Below, piece by piece: positions 56,220-64,000 of a stretch of 64,000 nucleotides of DNA. The stretch is from contig JAQSEB010000041.1 of NCBI GenBank assembly GCA_030063045.1, positions 1,357,501-1,421,500 of the forward strand, read 5' to 3'. Each line of letters begins with the position of its first letter. Position 1 is the stretch's first letter. A model generated the notes under the pieces. That model was not told the origin of the DNA and searched no databases. It worked only from the letters and a program-made list of their open reading frames with translations. Source of the stretch: Pratylenchus scribneri. Lineage: Eukaryota; Nematoda; Chromadorea; Rhabditida; Pratylenchidae. The position numbers and the translations under genes were made by a program.

Positions 56220-56459
56220 TTTATTTCTATCTATAATTTGATATCTAGAATGCAAATTTTAATTCATTTTCAACCAATAAAATAAGTAAACAATGGTTTA
56301 GCTCGCATTCGAATATATCTAACTTTTGATAAAAATCGATAATAATTGGATTAAACCAAAGAAATATAATCAATAAAAAATTTTATCAAATTTATCGGTT
56401 TAATCGAATAGAATTACAATCAATAAATAAAATAAATTTCAATTTTGTCATTCCTCCAT

Positions 56460-57743
56460 TCAGTAATTAATATCAATCCGAATAATTGTCTTCGATTCCA
56501 GCTTCATTTGCTTCTTCAAATCATCGATTTTTGGTGTTGCTTGGCCGTCAATTTTGCGTCGAACATAGAAATATTTATTGCGATTTTTACACTGCAATTC
56601 GAGTATTTCCTTCGTTGCTTCATTCACAGTTTTGAAATCCTCATAGCCAATCAGCGCATCGTGAATTAAATGAATGATGAAATTGGCCGGTTCAGTGGAA
56701 CGAACAAATTCCTTAAAATAACGATATTCAAGATAACAAATTTCCCATTGCTTACCTCCTTGACGCGGTCAATTAATGCTTTAGCATTTGCACGAGAATT
56801 ATGTTTCACAATTTGGAGTATTTTCGGTGTGCCATCTTCCCTTGGTGCTGCATTCAACCATTCCATGAGCCAATCTGCCTCTGATTTTGTGCACTGATAT
56901 AGACGAATTGATTGAACTCCAATAATAAAGCCGGGAAATTGCTCATTGAATTTGTTCACATCTTTGGATCCAAAAATTTCCAATTTATTTGTTTTTGATG
57001 CCAGCAATTCCATCAGACGTTTAATTGGGCCAATTTGCGGATTGTTCACTATTTTTCCACATGCAAAATTCATTTGGACGTCTTCCTTGAGTAAGGGCAG
57101 AATTTTCTCCACAAATTGCAAGGCCCGATCATTGATAGACCTAAATAGAAACGAATTATTCACAAATTTTGATGTAAAATATTACTGGAAATTAATTTGC
57201 TCAAATCCAATGTATTTCGGTGGTTCGATGTCCGCAATTGGAATCCCATCGAATAAAAGATCGCCTCTTTTCACGATTAGAATGGTCCGCCAATTGCCAT
57301 TATGCCAGTCATTTAAAAAAATCAATGTTCGAACAGTGCGCGGTTTCACTTTTCCATGCAATTTTGGCCAGCAATATCGATTCATTATGTACGATGAGGT
57401 ACTCAGTGAAGTTTGGGCCAATTTTGGACGTTTGAACCAATCCAGGACATCCGGCAACCAACCACCGAATTTGAGGCTTTAAATAAAAATAGAATTATTT
57501 AATATATTTACTGATTATTTTTCTAACCTTTTCTTGTTGGATTTCTGTTCCGTGTTTCCATCATCCAATGCATTGTCCATTGATGTTGACTAAATTGAAT
57601 GAATTAAACTTTAACTAAAGATTAAATTTAGCCATTTCCTCCATTCCTTCGTTTTTCAATTCTGCATTTTCAGTTTTAGTTTCAATAATTTGTTCGGCAC
57701 AATTTTCATCCATTCCAATTTCTTGTTCGCTGTTATTATCCAT
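56460..57743 (-). CDS. nematode F-box-associated-like protein
   Basis: ATG 57741-57743 (MDNNSEQEIGMDENCAEQII), stop TGA 56460-56462. An acidic N-terminal exon is followed by WLPDVLDWFKRPKLAQTSLS and SSYIMNRYCWPKLHGKVKPR, which has the F-box-like pattern LPdVL..f.R..La..SL.s...n. A long region (LLFDGIPIADIEPPKYIGFE, KILPLLKEDVQMNFACGKIV, SIRLYQCTKSEADWLMEWLN) follows with the 'leaf' layout of F-box-associated FTH/DUF38-type domains. F-box proteins select substrates for SCF ubiquitin ligases, but here the F-box is weak and the role is inferred. Exons: 57595-57743 (2 parts), 57185-57478, 56757-57140, 56460-56712. Confidence 0.6.
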
Positions 57744-58380
57744 ATCCAATTAAAATGATTGCCGTTTAAGTTTATCTAAATTTGTCGAAAAAAAATAATG
57801 AAAACGGCGAAAAAGTATTGAAAATGGTGAAAAAATCGGTTCAATGGTTTGTCCTCAAAACTTAATTGGAGAATTATGTGGATGTAATGAAATCAATAGT
57901 TGAATATGTAAACATTGGACTTTTATATTTAACACCGGCATGCTAAAATGCCATTGTCTTCTTAATATCCTACTACTAAATCAATCAATAAATCGATATT
58001 ATAATACCTACGATACTAAAATCGATAGCGTACTACATATTCTACTAATCGATAAATCAATATCTGCATCAGCATAGACGATAGAATGCGTCATTCAAAG
58101 ATGAATATATAAATTGTGTTAAAACCATTTTATTCTCTGTTTAAGGTAAAATTAAATGTGATGGGTGTAGAAGAGAATGGAAAAGAAAATAAAATGTTTA
58201 AAATTAGAAGATGATTTTTTTGGAGGATAACCACAAGAAAATTAAAATAATTTTGTTTGAAATTAAAGTTTTGGGGGATTCCAAATTGAGAGGAGGAAAG
58301 AAGGAATTATGGAAAGAATTAAATTATTGGTTAAAATGCACAACAAAAAAAAATACAAAACATTTATTTTGTTCAGGTTT
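57744..58380. other. spacer between F-box-like and CCCH genes
   Basis: Contains a family C fragment (CGGTTCAATGGTTTGTCCTC, 57836-57857). A run of ATCGATA-type motifs with alternating AT repeats lies at 57975-58065. No gene called. Confidence 0.5.
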
Positions 58381-59403
58381 TCAACGACGCAAAAATTCTT
58401 CTGCTGGTGGCGGAAATGGGAATTGGGCGTTTCCGATCGGTGTTGAAGCAGTGAACAATGCATTTGGAATGCCAAAACCATTCTGATCCACATATGCGGG
58501 CGGGCTGAAGATCATATATGGTCCGGTGAATGGATGACCAGTAAAAGCAGAGCCAAATTGCGGATTCTGTAATTTGATGAATTAAGTGGTTGAAAATTAG
58601 CTAATTTAAACCAACCGAAGTGATGGGCATCGGGTGTTGCTGCGGAAGAAACATTGGCCCATTCATGGCACCGCCAACACCGTTGTTGAATGTGATGGCC
58701 GACAGAGCCAATGGACGACGATTCTCCTACAAATTAATTTTGAACGTTAAATAATGAATTTGAAAAAAAACCAGTGGTGAATTCGGCGGTGTGCGGTGCA
58801 AAAATTGGCATCGATGACCATAATAGCAGAATCCATTGCGGCTATAGTTGCGGCAAAGCTTTGTTTTATAGTTGGGATGCAACTGAAATTCCAAAGATTT
58901 ATTAACAAATTTCGACAAAAAAATGAAACAAACTTGACGAACACGCAACTCCTCTGGAACGTGTGCATATCGGCATTGCTCTCTGTATTGACATTGTCCG
59001 GTGCGCATGAAACGTTTGCACAATTCAGTTTTGTAGGCCTCCTGACGGCGAATGGCGCGTTGTTCATTGTTCCGTTGCGTGTCCGATTTGCGTTTGTCAG
59101 CCAAGAATTGGTCGATGCGTCGTTTGAATTCCTGTAAAAATGATTTTTAATTAGATTGATTTGTTAAATCATTACTGCTTTGGCCATCGCCTCGATTCTC
59201 TCTGCCACATCCTTGAGTAGTACGTCTTCGCGAGCGCCATTTGCCAATTCAATTCCGATGTTGTTATTGATTTGGTGACCGGCAGCAGAAGGTTGTTGCT
59301 GTTGTCGAATTGTTGGCGGCCAAGATCGGCGTTGTTGATTTCGAATTGTTGTTAATTCTTCAACCAAAGTGTTGACGATATTTTGCCCAAAATTCTCAGA
59401 CAT
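58381..59403 (-). CDS. tandem CCCH zinc-finger RNA-binding protein (TIS11/POS-1/MEX-type)
   Basis: ATG 59401-59403 (MSENFGQNIVNTLVEELTTI), stop TGA 58381-58383. A Gln-rich N-terminus is followed by YKTELCKRFMRTGQCQYREQ CRYAHVPEELR and LHPNYKTKLCRNYSRNGFCY YGHRCQFLH. Both are C-x8-C-x5-C-x3-H fingers, each led by the YKTxLC motif that defines the tristetraprolin/TIS11 class, which binds AU-rich or germline regulatory elements in mRNA 3' UTRs. The spacing between fingers (about 18 residues) is normal after removing a 67-bp intron. The C-terminus is Pro/Phe/Gly-rich and ends in EEFLRR. In nematodes such genes (pos-1, mex, oma, ccch) often act in oogenesis and early embryos; that role is inferred only. 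Confidence 0.88.
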
Positions 59404-60059
59404 TGTTTTGTTGTTGGAATTGGAAAATTGTTAGAAAATTTATGAAGTTTGTTTAGTTTTATTTTTCTAAAAGACAAATTTTAATTAGTTTTATTTTTTA
59501 TCAAAACATTAACATTCACACTACACTATACTATAAATCAAATCATATCATGTATCATCAATCATCATCAATGAAATACTTAAAATCCTTAATCAATAAT
59601 CAATCATCCAAGTCCAATGTCCCAATCCAAATTCTTATCAGACCTTTACCTTTAAATTTTTTCTTTTATGGATTGAAAGAAGTAGGATATCGGAATGATA
59701 ATGAATAAGAAGAGGTTCACATTAAATATTCGCATCACATCGATCGATCGAGTGAACAGTGAAGCGAAGCGAGGAACAAATTTTCTTTTTCTCTCTCATC
59801 TGTTTATTCTCTCTTCTCTACGATATAATTTATTGAAACGAATTTATTTTTTTGGTACAGTAAGCGTAAAAAGCTGCAACTGCAACTGAAATAAAAAGCA
59901 AGCTGGTTTTCTTAATAAGGAAAGATTTTTTGTATATAAAAGCAAATTCAGAAACACACACAATCCATACCATTCTAATTCTTCAATATTATTTTGCCGC
60001 TGTTAATATTAAATTCAACGCTTCTTCTAACTTGCTCTTCAACCAACAACGACAAGAGG
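59404..60059. other. divergent promoter region of CCCH and kinase genes
   Basis: 656 bp between two divergent starts. AT-rich with ATCATCAATCATCATCAATG repeats at about 59553-59580. No coding feature recognised; shorter frames lack similarity. Confidence 0.45.
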
Positions 60060-61826
60060 ATGTACAACTCAATATATTCAATGGAGCCGCCTGCTGCTGC
60101 TGTACGTCCAACTGCGCGAATGATCCTGACAAAAGTTGGCTTCGAATTCTCAAACTGCTACAAACTTGGGAGCGGCCGCTACAGCAAAGTCTACAAAGGT
60201 TGGTTTTTTGGCTTCTTCTAATTGATTGATTTTAACACAAATCACATTTTTCAGGTCTTTACAAGGATGCGAGCCGTCATTTTGCAATCAAAATCATCGA
60301 CCTGGAGAAGATTTCGGCCGAGTTCAAGCAAAAGTTCCTGCCTCGTGAGATGGCCGTGTGGCGAATGCTGGATCATGCAGGTTTTGTGGAATGTTTTGAA
60401 GGGCATTTAGTAATTGCACCACATAATTTCAGGACACGTTTTTCTCTACAAAGATTTCCAGAAGTACGGCTACCATTTTGGTTGGTTTTATTTTAGTCCA
60501 ATAAACCACAATTCAATTTGTTTTTCCCATTTTTAGCAATCATGGAACTTGGAATCGAGGACATGGTTAGTTTTCAGCAATGTTTTTGGCATCTACAAAT
60601 TTCGTATCTTTTTTTCAGCTCACACACGTGCAAAGGAACGGGCCAATCGAGCAGGGACAAAGCCGCGGGTGGATGCTGCAACTCATCGACGCCCTCAAAT
60701 ACATGCATGGAAAGGGAATTGCTCATCGCGACCTGAAGCTGGAAAATGTTCTTCTCTTCGATGGCGGCATACTCAAAATTGCTGATTATGGATTTTGCAA
60801 GCAGGTTTGTGGAAAATAGTGGGGAAATGTGGGATTTTGGATATTGATTTTTTGCCCATTTTCAGAGTCGTGATTTGGCCTCCACATTTTGGTTGGTTTT
60901 AACCTAATTTTCAATCCAATTCTAATCAAATTTTGATATTTAAGCGGCAGCAAGTCTTATTCGGCACCGGAAATTCTTCGCGGCATCAAATATGACACAT
61001 TCAAGGCAGATATTTGGTTGGTTTTCTCCACATTTTTATTTCTCATTTTCCTCTCAAATTTCTTCATTTTCAGGTCACTTGGAGTGCTCGCCTTCATCAT
61101 GGTCACAAACACGATGCCGTTCAGGGAGGATGTGGACAATGTGGTGATCATTGACGCACAACGCCATCGACGCTATCACTTCTCCAACAGGCTGGGCCTC
61201 ACCACCGAATGCACCGCAACCATCGACCGAATGCTGACTTTCGATGCAAAAACTCGACCGGTTTGTCCATTCAAATCGAAAATAATTAATTTTTGGGATA
61301 GCTCTGGTGTTTTTTTGGACAACTTTAACATTTAAAAGTGGATATCAAGCCAGAAAAAATACCTTCCTCGGAGCGGGTTCGAACCCGAGACTCCCAAATT
61401 TTGCAAAAGTGAAGGGTTCCCCCTTTGGTTCGGGTTTTTAATGAGAATTAATCCAGAGAAAAATACCTTCCTCGGAGGGATTCGAACTTTAGACCCCCAA
61501 AAACCAAAATATACAAAAGGTCAAACATCCTCCTCTCCTTGGGTCGAAAATTTTTCAAAATTTTACTCATTTCATTTTTTTTGCAGATCATTTCCGAATG
61601 TGCCCATCTTCCTTGGTTCAATTCTGGCGGCAACGACGAGGATGGCAACGACATCAGCAACTTCCTGCCGATGGCCGATGTCACCAACAACATTCGTCCA
61701 CAAACATCAAAAGGAGGAGCAGGCGGCGGCGGCCATCATCATCATCATCAACGTCGTTCAAACAACTACTACTACAACAACAACAACAATGGCGGTGGCC
61801 ACAACAATGGAATGGCGCACGGATGA
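60060..61826 (+). CDS. testis-specific serine/threonine kinase (TSSK)-like
   Basis: ATG 60060-60062 (MYNSIYSMEPPAAAV), stop TGA 61824-61826. Kinase landmarks in order over nine short exons: glycine loop KLGSGRYSKVYKG, ATP lysine HFAIKIIDLEK, hinge region AIMELGIEDML, catalytic loop GIAHRDLKLENVLL, metal motif ADYGFCKQ (Asp-Tyr-Gly instead of Asp-Phe-Gly), GSKSYSAPEILRG, ADIWSLGVLAFIMVTNTMPF and the helix-I arginine TFDAKTRP. The short C-lobe tail after HLPWF is Asn/Gly/His-rich (GGGGHHHHHQ, NNNNN), low complexity. Overall length and the LxxxGIxxAHRDLKLEN style fit the TSSK group, whose members act in sperm; the role here is inferred. All catalytic residues are present, so it should be active. 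Confidence 0.85.
61355..61545 (-). repeat. two tandem tRNA-derived SINE-like copies in kinase intron
   Basis: ACCTTCCTCGGAGCGGGTTC GAACCCGAGAC at 61362 and ACCTTCCTCGGAGGGATTCG AACTTTAGAC at 61466 are direct repeats about 104 bp apart. Read on the minus strand they end with the B box and T-run of the family. Confidence 0.6.
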
Positions 61827-62680
61827 AGAAGATGGGATGTGAAGAAGCCATAGAAGAAGAGAAATATGATGAAAATTTTGTGATAAATATTAGTGTTTTT
61901 CCCCTCTATAACCCCCACAAACATTTTTGTCTCCTCTTAATTTTGTGTGTTTTTTGTTAATATTGTACCCCAAAACATAATCCGTCTAATATTATTATTA
62001 TTTGTATTATGTGAAATTATGTATGTTTTGTTGTTTATATCAATTTTTGTGTGGAATAAAATTATTAATAAATAATTTCTTCTATCTCTTCGATTTGGCC
62101 AAATGATGGTCATTGAATGGGCCAAAGGGGGTGGGTAGATGATGGAATGGGTGGGCGAAATGAATGTGGACAATGTCCATAATAAAATTGTTCTTTCTTC
62201 TTCAATTTGGCCAAAAAGCCAAGCAACCTTTTGGCCAATTCTTTGGGGCACACCGTCAGCTGATCCTCCCCGAAGAGCCTCCCTCCCCCGTTTGCTCTAT
62301 TTTTACCTCATTTTTCCATCCTCATTGCCCCCAAAACCCCCAATGCCCCAAACGGAGGAGCCAAAGCCAATCCAACCACCCACCCATCCACCAATTTCCT
62401 CACTAAAAACTTGCCCTTCCCCTTTCCTCCCCCTACCTCTCACTTAACTCGGTTTGGGACGACCCAAACGGGGGCAGGCGGGATTAATCCATTTTTGGCC
62501 ACCGCCAGGAATAGAATAGACACAAATTTGTTGTCGTCGTTAGGGTCCATCCGAAGAATTTTTGGATCCACCCAAATTCTTTCCCCTCCTTTTTTATTTT
62601 TGGCCCAATTTCACATTCCGCTGTGTCCATTTCTATTTCTTCTAAATTCATTTGTGTTGTTTTCGTCCAAAACCACCGAA
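61827..62680. other. kinase 3' UTR and GPCR upstream region
   Basis: AATAAA-type signals at 62055-62075 follow the kinase stop. 62250-62450 is CT-rich. No gene called; frames here are Pro-rich artefacts of the CT bias. Confidence 0.4.
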
Positions 62681-63839
62681 ATGAGCGACCAAATTTGTCT
62701 TCCCTATGAGCTACTTCGTCTTCGTGGCTCTCCAATTGAGGTGAAAATGGCAACAAAAAGGGGAATCACCTTTGAATTATCCTTTAGGGTTTCTTCTTCA
62801 TTTGGGTTTTCCCATGGCTTTTTCTGCTTGGAATGGTCGGCAATTCGTTGAATTTGATGGTTTTGCTTAGTCCAAGACGGCCTCTGCGTCGGTCAGTTCA
62901 TATTCCCCTCTCAAAAACGGACGATCGAGTACCGCCAATTGAGTATTTGGGTCGTTATTTTGGCCATATCTCGATATGAAAGCAACCGAATTCAGGAAGG
63001 CGATATGCCATTTGAAAGCCCTAAATGTCCTCTAAAAAGTAGCTTTTCTAATTATTTTGAAATTTGAAAACATTTTGGAAAATAAGCGGCTTTTTCTCAT
63101 TGTCAACAAATTCTGATTTATTTCATTCAAAGACGTGTAGCTTTTACAATATATGGGTTTCAGAAAATTTAATAAGGCCACTTTGTAGAGGACACTTTAC
63201 GCTTTCCAATAATATATTGCCTTCTAAAATTGGCTAATGCCTCGTTGAGATATGGGCCAAAAACTTATGAGAAAGTACTCAATTCTCCCAGACCTGTGCC
63301 TTCCAGCCTCTATCCCATCTATCCATTCCCATTTTCATTTCATCAATCGGGGGTGATACGTGATACTCGATTGTTCTTGACCTTCCCCTCTATTCCATTC
63401 ATATTCCATTCCATTCCCCAAAATTCTACAGAGCCGATTCACTGTTGCTTGCCCTGGCCATTTGCGACATGCTTTTCCTCCTCCTTCTCCTCCCTTCCGC
63501 CTTGGCCCAATTCGATCGTTTCGGCCAACATCCCCAGTTTCGATGGATTTATTTGACCCTTCGAGTGCATTTGATCGGATTCGCCAATTGGTGTTCGGCA
63601 GTGGCAATTTGGTCCTAAAATATTTCCAATAAATTTATTCAAAATTGTCCAGGTTGATCATCGCAATTTGCGCCGACCGCCTTCTCGGCATTCGCTCGCT
63701 TCGACGTGTCCCTGCCGGAGGATCGAATGGTGGCACCGGCACTCTGGTTTTGGGCATCATTTTTGTGACTGGCCTACTCACTTCATACAATCATTTCTCG
63801 TTCGCACATTTTCCATATAAATTTATGTTTATGCCCGAA
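62681..63839 (+). CDS. class A peptide-receptor-like GPCR, partial
   Basis: ATG 62681-62683 (MSDQICLPYELLRLRGSPIE), 47-bp intron, then TM1 with the conserved Gly-Asn pair (WVFPWLFLLGMVGNSLNLMV). A phase-2 donor after SPRRPLR joins across a family B element to TM2 ADSLLLALAICDMLFLLLLL. Next is an exon ending WCSAVAIW (TM3), then LIIAICADRLLGIRSLRRVP, where ADR replaces the usual D/ERY, and TM4 (TLVLGIIFVTGLLTSYNHFS). The SLL.ALA.CD motif and loop spacing are those of the FMRFamide/myosuppressin-type receptors abundant in nematodes. TM5-7 lie beyond the window or across the next intron. Confidence 0.75.
62962..63262. mobile_element. family B element in GPCR intron
   Basis: Ends TTTGGCCATATCTCGATATG and CTCGTTGAGATATGGGCCAA; CCTAAATGTCCTCTAAAAAG and TTTGTAGAGGACACTTTACG are the pairing arms. 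Confidence 0.8.
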
Positions 63840-63867
63840 GTGCAGCCATTTCTCTACCTATGCCATT

Positions 63868-64000
63868 ATTTTGGCCATATCTCGAGAAGGAAGCAGCCAA
63901 TTCAGGAAGGTGATATGCCATTTGAAAGCCCTAAATGTCCTTTAAAAAGTGGCTTTTCTAATTTCTCTAATTGGTTTTCGAAATATTAAAACAATTAGTA
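63868..64000. mobile_element. family B element, cut by window end
   Basis: Starts TTTTGGCCATATCTCGAGAA and continues AGCCCTAAATGTCCTTTAAA; only the left arm is in the window. Confidence 0.8.

Overview
This is eukaryotic nuclear DNA, AT-rich, with many short introns (often 40-60 bp, GT...AG with TTTTAG/TTTCAG acceptors), and most likely from a nematode. The evidence is the gene set: a muscle LIM protein of MLP-1 type, a non-muscle myosin regulatory light chain of MLC-4 type, an inactive ADAM of UNC-71 type, a COX5A with a long C-terminal extension, a tandem CCCH finger protein, and an F-box-associated-like protein. Compact introns and heavy foldback-element load would suit a tylenchid plant parasite, but genus cannot be fixed from sequence alone.

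Layout. 0-4.9 kb: cytosolic dipeptidase (CNDP2-like, -, runs off the left edge) and ribose-5-phosphate isomerase (-). 6.5-9.6 kb: NOC4-like ribosome biogenesis factor (+). 9.6-20.7 kb: three closely spaced minus-strand genes (uncharacterised protein, TTC27, small secreted protein), spaced like an operon; TTC27 introns hold a tRNA-Trp gene and a 2.5-kb LTR element. 21.8-23.7 kb: TATA-binding protein (-). 24.2-29.95 kb: a Mutator-like DNA transposon with terminal repeats, an 11-bp target duplication, a spliced transposase gene and a C-terminal OTU-protease-like motif. 30.4-31.9 kb: mitochondrial citrate carrier (+). 33.4-34.1 kb: a 59-residue protein (-). 34.6-42.9 kb: UNC-71-like ADAM (-), introns packed with foldback elements. 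45.1-48.0 kb: SOX-like HMG-box gene (+). 48.5-49.8 kb: NAA80-like actin N-acetyltransferase (+). 50.5-51.8 kb: myosin RLC (-). 53.1-54.5 kb: muscle LIM protein (+) with two alternative LIM-encoding exons. 54.7-59.4 kb: COX5A, F-box-like and CCCH genes (all -). 60.1-61.8 kb: TSSK-like kinase (+). 62.7 kb to the end: peptide-receptor-like GPCR (+, partial).

The most striking non-genic content is the repeat landscape. At least five families of inverted-repeat (foldback) elements sit mainly inside introns. In one family two of four copies carry about 0.8-1 kb of satellite in the hairpin loop; the two satellites differ in sequence but share a hairpin-forming unit design, and one of them also occurs as a free array 30 kb away. 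tRNA-derived SINE-like sequences and minisatellites fill other introns. The genes themselves are mostly conserved housekeeping or cytoskeletal genes (proteolysis, pentose phosphate pathway, ribosome assembly, basal transcription, mitochondrial metabolism, actomyosin) and do not form one pathway.
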